Below are positions 7,101-13,628 of a stretch of DNA of 25,138 nt, in pieces (positions within the stretch are counted from its first letter, which is position 1; each line of letters starts with the position of its first letter). The notes below the pieces were generated by a model. That model had not been told where the DNA came from. It searched no databases and worked only from the letters and a program-made list of their open reading frames with translations. Made by a program: the position numbers and the translations under genes. Origin of the DNA: Flavobacterium sp. (GTDB taxonomy: Bacteria; Bacteroidota; Bacteroidia; Flavobacteriales; Flavobacteriaceae); contig JASLHL010000291.1 of NCBI GenBank assembly GCA_030152225.1, positions 1-25,138 of the forward strand, in the 5' to 3' direction.

Positions 7101-8849
7101 TATAAAGGATCAACGTATATCAAAATGACTCCTACAGCGGAATTGTTTCCGATGGGATATGAACGCAATGCTGCGAATGATCATCTGTTGAAACATCCCC
7201 TCAAGTCGGAAAAGGAAAAAGGAGTGAATCTGTCTGAAACTCAGCAACGAATTCAAGAAAACCGCAAGCGAATTGAAACGTATAAGAAAGACAACAAATT
7301 CGGTCAGCTGTATTTGAATCAGCTCAAATTGGTACAGGAGTTTGTATTTAGCGAAACATTTAAGGAACACAGTGTACCGATTGTGGTGGAGCGTAGACCA
7401 ACAACTAAACAGGAAGTTGTGCCTGATTCCCATTCCGATTGTCCAAGATGTAAGGCCTCGGTAACAAGCGCCCAATTAATCCAACTATTTCCAGGGTCAG
7501 ATGCGGTTGTTCTGGAAGCCATCGCCAAAGCTTATACGGATTATATGGCTGTTTTTGAGATGAATACCTGTTGGAACAAAGCGCATTTTTTTGCACAAGT
7601 TTTTGCAGAATCGGGAAGTCCCTTAAAAATTAGAAAAGAGAACCTTGATTATTCAGCTTTACTATTGGAAACAGGTAATGAACTAAGAAAGGGAAAGACA
7701 TGGGTAAAAGGAGATACTGTTAATAAAATTGGAGGATATTACACAGATGGAAACTATCGCTCTCAACCTATACGATTAAATAATTTTTTCCAAAATAAGG
7801 AGAATTCTAGCAAATATGGAAGAAAAGATTTAAATGCTCCTAATGACAGCGGTATACAAGCTGCGAATCAAAAAATGATTGCCAATTTGGTTTATGGAGG
7901 ACGGTTTGGAAATGATAAGAATGAACCTGGAGGTGAAGGTTGGAAATTTAGAGGACGAGGCTATATTCAAATTACGTTTAGAGCCAGTTATGAACAAGCA
8001 AATAAATATACAACCAAACTGTTAGGTGTTGAGGTGTTAACGGAAGAAGGTGCCGATAAAGTAGGAACAGACCCTGAAGTGGCTATGGTGGCAAGTATGG
8101 CCTATTGGGCTTGGAGTGATAAAAGAGCAAATCACTATAGTAATTTAGAATGGGATGCCGATGTGGTATCAAAAAAAATTGGCAATAATGTTGCCTATGC
8201 AGAAAAGAAAAAAGTTTTTCAAGAGAAAACATCAAAGGTGTTTGAGGTTGATACCTGCAACTTTAGCTACTTTCCTGATTATGGAGATGGCGTTTTGGAA
8301 ATGATGAAGCGCTATGTAGAAAAAGGATGGCCCTATAATCAAGAAGGATCACGGATAGGAATAAAGTATAAGGATATTTATGAAGCAGATTGCTCGGAAG
8401 TTGTAGCCCTGTATTTATATCATTTAGGTGTCGTCCAAGAACCCATACAACTACATACCGGTATCATGAATACGGAAAAAGATTTTCAAAAAGCCATTGG
8501 CAATACCAATATTGAACACATTGTAGGGAGTGAAAAAGCAGACTTCATCCCAGAACGAGGAGATATATTTGTTTGGAGATATAATGGAGAAGGACATACA
8601 GGTATTGTATATGCCTATGATCAAGTCAAAAAAATTGTTACCATACTAGAAGCTATAGGCAAAAGTGGTAGTCAAGATGACGAATTCTACTTAAAGCAAT
8701 TAGGGCTTACAAAAAACACAAAAAAAGATCAAAAACGATATAGCAATAAAACTCGATTAGCTTATTATCAATTAAACGGAAAAGCATTGCAAACACACAA
8801 GGGATGGAAAGGATATTTTCGCCCTAGAGGATATAGTAAAAGATTATAA
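4155..8849 (+). CDS. T6SS PAAR-like effector with GH19 and NlpC/P60-like domains
   Basis: This 1564-residue protein looks like a spike-tip effector that degrades the peptidoglycan of rivals. Residues about 34-150 form a Cys-rich DUF4280-type PAAR-like head (C37, C42, C44, C89, C99, C132). Residues about 180-1090 are beta-rich, with Ig-like stretches (ELIFTATAP, SRITFTAVL) but no named domain recognised. A CPRC knuckle (C1096, C1099) precedes a GH19 lysozyme/chitinase domain at about 1105-1380: HFFAQVFAESG with likely catalytic E1152, E1162 in KENLDYS, then GWKFRGRGYIQIT at 1262-1274. The tail (about 1385-1564) looks like an NlpC/P60 or CHAP amidase with C1413 (EADCSEVV), the PERGDIFVW motif, H1481 (GHTGIVY) and E1499 as a possible third residue. 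The next gene, 5 bases on, is the likely immunity lipoprotein. GC drops sharply from about 7620, inside the GH19 domain, suggesting that the toxin end was exchanged. Confidence 0.88.
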   Translation: MKNQTTRRAEKTSRMDHLEDDRQQDSADLPLSEYVVCSGAQCSCTGNPAIFPSLSITTHKKYYGNAVDKLIATIEDTQFVEGTSPFKTCLHKKGYDKTCVYQPLGSWRVKQNEYFPLVGGREILTETGLLSCALGGTIGIHSHGQVITVSEDTPQEEPPCKETEDGKEESQVVDVVTREGELPEPLTYVSTVERMILSNQEDLHWGAVEGENKQALRICKGEELIFTATAPVGEEANYISWSVTELIAGATTAEMLRKGETVRISSDSEIARYVVHPTTHRAFSWEPTKSGIYLLSAASKPKEGEVKTYYQAFYYYVEVVDEATVLSLDLGMDAADLLVVGDQVVLRLHSDVQLAPAQVKQLRIKVIAKDLPPEVHTAVIFTDEGAFSFVQRGTILEATFICLNANTYQVTVEQQFVPVARIPPQYFQVMANSVNSISPQVECVRVGSRITFTAVLKNKFAVNPALVRWCIQTPTQPKFQEHFSRGLSVVFSFPQEGTYVIECVYGRLWWGKRVQHCVQVVSNVVTGIALTPSVPDDNTKANGYRVYRNDIVSLMIGTAIGYQPPTQEEGYIKAEIEEKPGLFQTILHAIFPPVHPSSLPIHSNTDSTLSWTLNYIKGPKKKKGFGLSVYADNAQEKEAIQQDLQEIQVDRLPETMDHQTLDGIRICAIQTPTDGVVLHTNRNRLAIQLEEVGTYRLAILLNGKTTTYELECVDGKVRRWEFVDALGQQVNDLSFNEDFSISAEIAGFENKAVSIAYWYDYRNRQKEVLELYRDTVSFDWDGKCTHSIKKQSDFWKTFARHVPEGKGDSYAVFFTFSEEVGLANVKRELFEGKPELFGHIFPLDTHQTYAAINKDFHFEVFFTTADHRRLIKPICYKEPVLVEIKRIVGRYSDQELLPTQLTLNLYENTNQSFFRLDFSDRLATTMPIAFPKEKQVVYQPLDTGDDTIYKGITHQQDIGSVFVPRVFYLELLYDKQTVAELYYKGSTYIKMTPTAELFPMGYERNAANDHLLKHPLKSEKEKGVNLSETQQRIQENRKRIETYKKDNKFGQLYLNQLKLVQEFVFSETFKEHSVPIVVERRPTTKQEVVPDSHSDCPRCKASVTSAQLIQLFPGSDAVVLEAIAKAYTDYMAVFEMNTCWNKAHFFAQVFAESGSPLKIRKENLDYSALLLETGNELRKGKTWVKGDTVNKIGGYYTDGNYRSQPIRLNNFFQNKENSSKYGRKDLNAPNDSGIQAANQKMIANLVYGGRFGNDKNEPGGEGWKFRGRGYIQITFRASYEQANKYTTKLLGVEVLTEEGADKVGTDPEVAMVASMAYWAWSDKRANHYSNLEWDADVVSKKIGNNVAYAEKKKVFQEKTSKVFEVDTCNFSYFPDYGDGVLEMMKRYVEKGWPYNQEGSRIGIKYKDIYEADCSEVVALYLYHLGVVQEPIQLHTGIMNTEKDFQKAIGNTNIEHIVGSEKADFIPERGDIFVWRYNGEGHTGIVYAYDQVKKIVTILEAIGKSGSQDDEFYLKQLGLTKNTKKDQKRYSNKTRLAYYQLNGKALQTHKGWKGYFRPRGYSKRL

Positions 8850-8854
8850 AAGAT

Positions 8855-10102
8855 ATGAAAAGAATAGTATTGTATTTGTTCATGGGTTTTAGTTTACTTG
8901 CTTGTAAAGGAAATATAGAAGAAAAAAAACACCGAATTGATGAACAAAAAAATAACGAAAAAGAAAAGATACATTGGTATAATAAACCCCAATATATAAA
9001 TGATACTGAACCAGATGTTAGAGAAGTTATGGAACTGAGAACAAAAGAAAATCAACAAAAAATAGCCATGCTTTGGAAGGCATTTAGTAGACTAGAAAAA
9101 AAAGATTATATAGAAGATTACCTCACTATGGAAGAAGTTAATCTAACGAATGATCTCTATTACGAGGCGTTAAAAACTAGAGGTTTTCGATTTCCTAACG
9201 AAAAAGTTTTTTCAGAGCAAATAAAAAAGATATTTAATGTTGATATTTATACAGACTATTCTGATAATCCAAGAATCGTTCGTAAAGGAGATTTCCTAAT
9301 TTTATGTTCAAAAATTTATTTACCAGAATATCGACAAAGGATTCCAACATTAGATTTTGCAGATAATACTTTCATTTTTGATTTAAAAAGAAGGTTTCTA
9401 ACAGCAATATATACTATTAATAGTATAGTTAGTGAAGAAGTGGATGATTATGGAGAGATATACAATATTTATTGGAGTAGTTCACTTGCTGCAAGTTATA
9501 ATAACTATATATTTTATAATAGCAATACAGCATTGAACGATGTTTATGATTATTTACCTTCAGAACTTGTTGATATTGGCTATGAAGATTTCCCGCCAAA
9601 CTATCCTGATGTTTACAAGAGAATTCAAATCAAATGCATGGAAGAATACAAAAAAATGAGTAACCTATCTCGCGAAGGCTGGGATTACCGCATGTACGAT
9701 CGTTTGTTTTTTTGTCGCGGATTTGATAGAAAGCTGATTGTCAAGAAAAAGATGCTCGCTGCAGCTGTAGAATTAGCCAAAGAAGACGAGGCCTATATTC
9801 GCGTGCCGTTGGACTACTATTTCATTCAAATGACAACAAAGTATATTCCTAATGAATATGCCGCAGAATACAGCGAAGTAGACAATTACTTCACCCAACG
9901 AGAACCCTACTATACTCCGGAAGAGCGAGCTATGATTTGGGTATATACTTCCCTTTTAGAATTGCATGTTGCAAAAAAATACGCGAGTACTATCGAATAT
10001 GACTTTATTATTTTAGCCCAGCAATATCCTGAATTATATGAAGTAGCCAAAGAACACAACTTCTTTGGAGAAGATATGTCTGAAGTGTTGTCGTATTTGT
10101 AA
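8855..10102 (+). CDS. Putative immunity lipoprotein for the T6SS effector
   Basis: This 415-residue protein has a type II signal peptide with lipobox SLLAC (Cys17), so it is expected to be anchored facing the periplasm, where a peptidoglycan-degrading toxin would act. The body is rich in Lys, Glu and Tyr with no recognised enzymatic motif. It starts 5 bases after the effector stop and ends just before a strong terminator, the classic position of an immunity gene; that function is inferred from position, export signal and toxin type. The gene is a compositional mosaic: about 27-32% GC in sampled 60-base stretches up to roughly 9660, then about 40-48% to the end. Its C-terminal stretch (KEHNFFGEDMSEVL) recurs in a remnant at 10471-10590, which supports membership of an exchangeable immunity family. 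Confidence 0.7.
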   Translation: MKRIVLYLFMGFSLLACKGNIEEKKHRIDEQKNNEKEKIHWYNKPQYINDTEPDVREVMELRTKENQQKIAMLWKAFSRLEKKDYIEDYLTMEEVNLTNDLYYEALKTRGFRFPNEKVFSEQIKKIFNVDIYTDYSDNPRIVRKGDFLILCSKIYLPEYRQRIPTLDFADNTFIFDLKRRFLTAIYTINSIVSEEVDDYGEIYNIYWSSSLAASYNNYIFYNSNTALNDVYDYLPSELVDIGYEDFPPNYPDVYKRIQIKCMEEYKKMSNLSREGWDYRMYDRLFFCRGFDRKLIVKKKMLAAAVELAKEDEAYIRVPLDYYFIQMTTKYIPNEYAAEYSEVDNYFTQREPYYTPEERAMIWVYTSLLELHVAKKYASTIEYDFIILAQQYPELYEVAKEHNFFGEDMSEVLSYL

Positions 10103-10120
10103 GTAGTGAATAGTGTACAG

Positions 10121-10158
10121 AACGCTTCTATTCTAATGCTAAAATAGAGTGTTTTTTT
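10121..10158 (+). terminator. Rho-independent terminator after the immunity gene
   Basis: AACGCTTCTATT (10121-10132) pairs with AATAGAGTGTT (10143-10153), giving 11 pairs including one G-T pair and one bulged base. A run of seven T follows (10152-10158). It lies 18 bases after the immunity stop codon and closes the vgrG-effector-immunity operon. Sequence downstream of it is probably not transcribed from the island promoter. Confidence 0.75.
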
Positions 10159-10361
10159 CTCCTATTAACGGGAGAACCTATGGTTATGGAAAAGGAGAGA
10201 GAAACAATCCTGACAATTGGTTTGCTACGTGTTCGTTGTATTTAAATGTCGCTTTAGATGATGGTGAATTAATAGCTGAGATAAAACGGAACAATTACTA
10301 CAACCATGCAGGTATTAAAAAAGCCTTTACGGATGCGATGGACTTCTATGGACTTCAATAG
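10143..10361 (+). pseudogene. Gene remnant of unknown family, no start
   Basis: An open frame of about 70 codons ends at a TAG at 10359-10361 and reads like real protein from NGRTYGYGKGERNNPDNWF through to TDAMDFYGLQ, including LYLNVALDDGELIAEIKRNN. The only start-like codon near its 5' end is a GTG at 10149 inside the right arm and T run of the terminator hairpin. There is no ribosome-binding region and transcription is expected to stop just there. I read it as the 3' end of a lost toxin, immunity or effector-linker gene. I do not recognise the family. Confidence 0.45.
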
Positions 10362-10470
10362 ACATGTAAGGAACTATAGCGAGTTTTTAGTTTGAAATAG
10401 AAAGCAAAAATAGGCATAGCTTTTATAGCACTGGAATTATGTTATTATTAAGGACATCTCAAAGTGCAAA
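10362..10470. other. Non-coding gap between two gene remnants
   Basis: This short AT-rich stretch between the two remnants holds no ORF, repeat or promoter that I can support. It is probably decayed coding sequence from earlier toxin-immunity cassettes. Confidence 0.4.
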
Positions 10471-10590
10471 ATGCATCAAGAGAAAAGACAATGTGTTCAA
10501 TTAGCTAAAATAGCAGAAGAGCACAACTACTTTGGAGAAGATATGTCAATGGTGTTGAATATACTCGATAGAAACAACGGCTGGTGGTAG
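10471..10590 (+). pseudogene. Remnant of a second immunity-type gene (3' end)
   Basis: A 39-codon frame runs from an ATG at 10471 to a TAG at 10588-10590 and contains LAKIAEEHNYFGEDMSMVL. This closely matches the end of the intact immunity protein (VAKEHNFFGEDMSEVL). At DNA level, 10510-10557 and 10043-10090 agree at 39 of 48 positions by hand alignment, with no gaps. The rest of the gene is missing. It is best read as the displaced 3' end of a former immunity allele left when the cassette was exchanged, a common pattern in polymorphic toxin loci. Translation of the short frame is possible but unsupported. Confidence 0.7.
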
Positions 10591-10643
10591 GTTGTATTTT
10601 GTTTGTAGGTAAAGACTGAATCGGAGTAGCCTAGGTATTACAT

Positions 10644-10672
10644 AAAAAAAGCCTGCATCATGCAGGCTTTTT
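10644..10672. terminator. Bidirectional terminator between island and receptor gene
   Basis: A perfect 7-bp GC-rich stem (GCCTGCA at 10651-10657, TGCAGGC at 10661-10667) with a 3-nt loop is flanked by seven A (10644-10650) and five T (10668-10672), so it can act on both strands. It lies 21 bases past the stop of the minus-strand TonB-dependent receptor gene and also shields that gene from the plus-strand island. Confidence 0.88.
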
Positions 10673-10692
10673 GAGTGAACAGAATCTTCTAT

Positions 10693-13443
10693 TTAGAAGG
10701 TATATTTGAATCCTAAGCTAAAGTTTTGTCCTAGTTTGTACGATTGTACTAAAACATCTTTGGTCAGGTTTTCTTGTTTTCTCTCAATTGCTGGATCTAG
10801 TAAGTTTCTCGCGTTAAAACTCATTCCAAAATTCTTCGTAAAGTCGTATTTAAACGTGAAATCTAAGAATCCAAAGGCTTTATCTACTAAGTTTCCGCTT
10901 TCTTCTGTTCCCAAAGAGTATAGCTTATCAGAGAAGTGTGCATAAGAAAGGGTAGCCATTAATTTTTGGTCATTTGCCCATTCTTTGATGTAGGAGATAT
11001 CTGCATTTAATAATAGATCCGATGCTCCAGTGAAACTAGCGTTGTCATGGGTAAACGAAGTGCTTAAATACTTGTTTTCGTTATTTACCTTTTCATTGTC
11101 TAATTTTTGATACGTTTTCATGATGGAAGCATTTAAACCTCCTGTAATCTTGTTGGTTTGTGCATCGTCAAAGCTGAATAAGTTTTTGCGTACTTCAATC
11201 TCTATTCCTGCAGCATACCCATAATCTCCTGTATTGGCATAGGTAATGTCATTGGAAGAAGATGCTGATACAATTTCGTTGATTGGATTTTTGATGTATT
11301 TTCCAAAAACAGTAGCTGAAATCACCTCGTCTGTTTGAGGGAAATATTCCCATTTTAAATCAACATTGTAGTCATCTGAAGCATATAAATCAGGGTTACC
11401 TACTTTAATTTCCGTTACATCTTCGTAGATGAAACGCGCTCTTTCTTTAAACTGAGGTAGAGTGTAGGTTTTGGACAAAGCAAAACGCAAGTTATTGTTG
11501 TCGTTTACTTCATACTTTAATGATAAACTCGGTAAGAACGCATTTTTAGTAAACTTGTTATTTGTTTTATTCGCATCCAATTGGGTTTGCCAAGAGACAT
11601 CTTGCGAAATAGTTTCAAAACGCGCGCCGATTGAACCTGAAAGTTTAGGTGTTAAGCGATATTCAACATTAACAAAACCAGCGTGAATCAATAGATCTCC
11701 ATCATAGGTTTGCGGTAAAAGGGCATTAGGTGTTCCCGATCCCCCTCTGAAGGTGTAAATATCGAAATAACCTTGAGCAAAATTCGACTGGTTAAAGAAG
11801 TTGTCTAATGCGTTAGGGTTGATATTGTTGTTGTAATCGCTGTTGATTTGGAATACAAATTGTGTGGCTTTGAAGTTTCTTTCTTTTTTTCTGAAGTTGT
11901 ATCCAACCGTTAATTTACCATCGTATAGATTTTCTTCATTTTGAGCGAATTTGTAATCAGCAGCAATATTCGCAGCGAGTTCGTTTTCTTTTAAATCTTC
12001 AAAATAGCGGTTGTTGTCTGATCTTGAGTTAATCGAAAAGGTATAGCTGTCACTGTCTTTGAGTTTGTTTAACGTATATTGTTGTCTATCGGGAGTTTGG
12101 GCCGATATGTTGTTGAAAGCTGCTCCCCAATTAATGTCGATCTGGTCCGTTACTTTGTGGTTTCCTAATAATTGGTTTACCATTAAGCGATCCTGACGAT
12201 AAGTTTGTCTATTTACATAAGTGAAATCGGAATTATCCAGTGTGATATCTCGCATATATCCTGTATAATCCTCGTTTTTCTCTTTTGAATCATTAACAAA
12301 CAAGAAGTTATATTTGATGGAGTTTGATGCATTGATATCAAAATGAGCATTTAACATAGCTGTTGTATTGGTGCTATATTCGTATGCATCTAAGTTGAGG
12401 TCTTTGGTAAATGAGTTTTGCGCTTGAGCGGTTCTTGTAATTCCCTCTTTGTGTTTGAAGTTATTGCCAAAAGAAGCCGTTGCAAATAGGTGTAGGGCAG
12501 ATTCAGTACCAAAGAAGAACGACTTTCCTGTATTGATGTTTAATCCAGCACCCCATGGACTACGTGTATCGGTTTGCGTAGAGTTTTTGAAGTTGTACTC
12601 CTTGAGCGCATTACCTGGTAGTTTGGTATCCGAAAAACCAAGGTAGCTACGATCAGATAGGGTTTTGAAGTTATCTTGTTTTAATGCATTGGTGTTGACA
12701 TTAGAACTTACTCCCACTTCAACATAACCTTCTCCAGCGTGATTTTTTGATCTAATATCAATATTCCCCCCTGCAAAGTCTCCGTAATTTCGAGCAAAAT
12801 ACGTTTTGTCAATGGCAATATATTCTACAATATCAGTGGAAAAAATATTTAAGTCAATATTTTTCTTTTCTGGATCATTTGATGCTAAGGGCAATCCATT
12901 TAGTAAGGTGCTGTTGTATCGATCTCCTAATCCACGAACAAAAATAGTTCCTGTACCTTCTTGTTTTGCAACTCCTGTTGTTTTGGCAACAGCACTCGCA
13001 ACATCACTTACACCTTTTCTTGAAAGTTCTTGTGAACCAATATGTTGTTTCATTTCTACCGAACGTTGTTGTTCGATTAATAAGGTCGCTTCTCGCGATT
13101 TTGATCGGGTGGCTTGTACAACAACACCTTCTAATTGTACACTTTCTGAAATTAAGTCAATGGTTACTTCTACCGTTTGGTTTGGTTTAACCACGATGGT
13201 TTGATCTGTTGAGGTATATCCCACGTAGTGAAAAGTCAATACTTGTGTTCCTTCGGGTACTTCTATGGTAAATAAACCATCTAAATCCGTATTTACCCCT
13301 TGTGTTGTTCCTTTGATACTAACAGAAGCAAATGCTAAAGGTTCTTTGGTTGCGGAATCTTGTAAAAGTCCCTTAATAGTTCCATTAGATGCTCCAACTA
13401 TCTGGCTAATAAATAATAGAGCGAATAGTAACTTTGATTTCAT
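10693..13443 (-). CDS. TonB-dependent receptor with carboxypeptidase-like N-terminal domain
   Basis: This 916-residue outer-membrane protein has a signal peptide (residues 1 to about 19), a carboxypeptidase-regulatory-like beta-sandwich (about 22-110, GTIKGLLQDSATKEPLAFAS, FHYVGYTS), a plug domain (about 135-235, GTIFVRGLGDRYNSTLLNG) and a long beta-barrel ending in the aromatic-terminated strand NFSLGFKYTF. Such receptors import a bound ligand using TonB energy; the ligand cannot be read from sequence. It ends at its own terminator, so no downstream gene is co-transcribed. Upstream, divergent, is an OmpR/PhoB-type two-component pair, which makes regulation by that pair plausible. A co-directional surface lipoprotein lies 9 kb away beyond the T6SS island and may be its partner. 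The start at 13443 gives a good signal peptide. Confidence 0.93.
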   Translation of the reverse strand: MKSKLLFALLFISQIVGASNGTIKGLLQDSATKEPLAFASVSIKGTTQGVNTDLDGLFTIEVPEGTQVLTFHYVGYTSTDQTIVVKPNQTVEVTIDLISESVQLEGVVVQATRSKSREATLLIEQQRSVEMKQHIGSQELSRKGVSDVASAVAKTTGVAKQEGTGTIFVRGLGDRYNSTLLNGLPLASNDPEKKNIDLNIFSTDIVEYIAIDKTYFARNYGDFAGGNIDIRSKNHAGEGYVEVGVSSNVNTNALKQDNFKTLSDRSYLGFSDTKLPGNALKEYNFKNSTQTDTRSPWGAGLNINTGKSFFFGTESALHLFATASFGNNFKHKEGITRTAQAQNSFTKDLNLDAYEYSTNTTAMLNAHFDINASNSIKYNFLFVNDSKEKNEDYTGYMRDITLDNSDFTYVNRQTYRQDRLMVNQLLGNHKVTDQIDINWGAAFNNISAQTPDRQQYTLNKLKDSDSYTFSINSRSDNNRYFEDLKENELAANIAADYKFAQNEENLYDGKLTVGYNFRKKERNFKATQFVFQINSDYNNNINPNALDNFFNQSNFAQGYFDIYTFRGGSGTPNALLPQTYDGDLLIHAGFVNVEYRLTPKLSGSIGARFETISQDVSWQTQLDANKTNNKFTKNAFLPSLSLKYEVNDNNNLRFALSKTYTLPQFKERARFIYEDVTEIKVGNPDLYASDDYNVDLKWEYFPQTDEVISATVFGKYIKNPINEIVSASSSNDITYANTGDYGYAAGIEIEVRKNLFSFDDAQTNKITGGLNASIMKTYQKLDNEKVNNENKYLSTSFTHDNASFTGASDLLLNADISYIKEWANDQKLMATLSYAHFSDKLYSLGTEESGNLVDKAFGFLDFTFKYDFTKNFGMSFNARNLLDPAIERKQENLTKDVLVQSYKLGQNFSLGFKYTF

Positions 13444-13461
13444 AATTCTTATTTTATTTAA

Positions 13462-13480
13462 GCTAGTGCAAAGAACTAGC
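13462..13480. repeat. Short inverted repeat in the receptor leader region
   Basis: GCTAGT (13462-13467) and ACTAGC (13475-13480) form a perfect 6-bp inverted repeat around 7 bases, 19 bases upstream of the receptor start codon. It could be an operator or a 5' leader hairpin of the receptor transcript. Function is unknown. Confidence 0.4.
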
Positions 13481-13481
13481 G

Positions 13482-13489
13482 CAAATATG
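13482..13489 (-). promoter_or_regulatory. Candidate -7 box of the receptor gene
   Basis: Read on the minus strand, the sequence is CATATTTG, one mismatch from the Bacteroidota -7 consensus TAnnTTTG, about 40 bases upstream of the start codon. No TTTG is found at the usual -33 distance, so an activator may be needed. Confidence 0.4.
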
Positions 13490-13591
13490 TCTTATGTGTT
13501 ACCGGTACTTTAACACATTTTACACTAAACGTTATTAAATAGTTATCACATTAAATAATTGTAAACTTTACTTAACATAATGTATTATCTT

Positions 13592-13599
13592 TATCTTTG
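13592..13599 (+). promoter_or_regulatory. Promoter -7 box of the two-component operon
   Basis: TATCTTTG is a perfect match to the Bacteroidota -7 consensus TAnnTTTG. A TTTA at 13567-13570, 21 bases upstream, is a weak -33 element. The response regulator ATG follows 29 bases later. Confidence 0.55.
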
Positions 13600-13628
13600 A
13601 ACTGATTTAAAACACACACATACAAAGG

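Noticed and set aside
4155..10102. Rhs/YD-repeat or contact-dependent inhibition (CDI) system
   Set aside because: There are no YD repeats, no two-partner secretion domain and no signal peptide on the large protein. The vgrG neighbour and DUF4280-type head point to T6SS delivery.
10149..10361. Treating the GTG-started frame as an intact small gene
   Set aside because: The GTG is within the right arm of a strong terminator hairpin and lacks a ribosome-binding region, so I list the stretch as a gene remnant.
12806..13204. A 132-codon plus-strand frame opposite the receptor gene
   Set aside because: It is antisense to the conserved plug and N-terminal domains of the TonB-dependent receptor and has an uninformative sequence.
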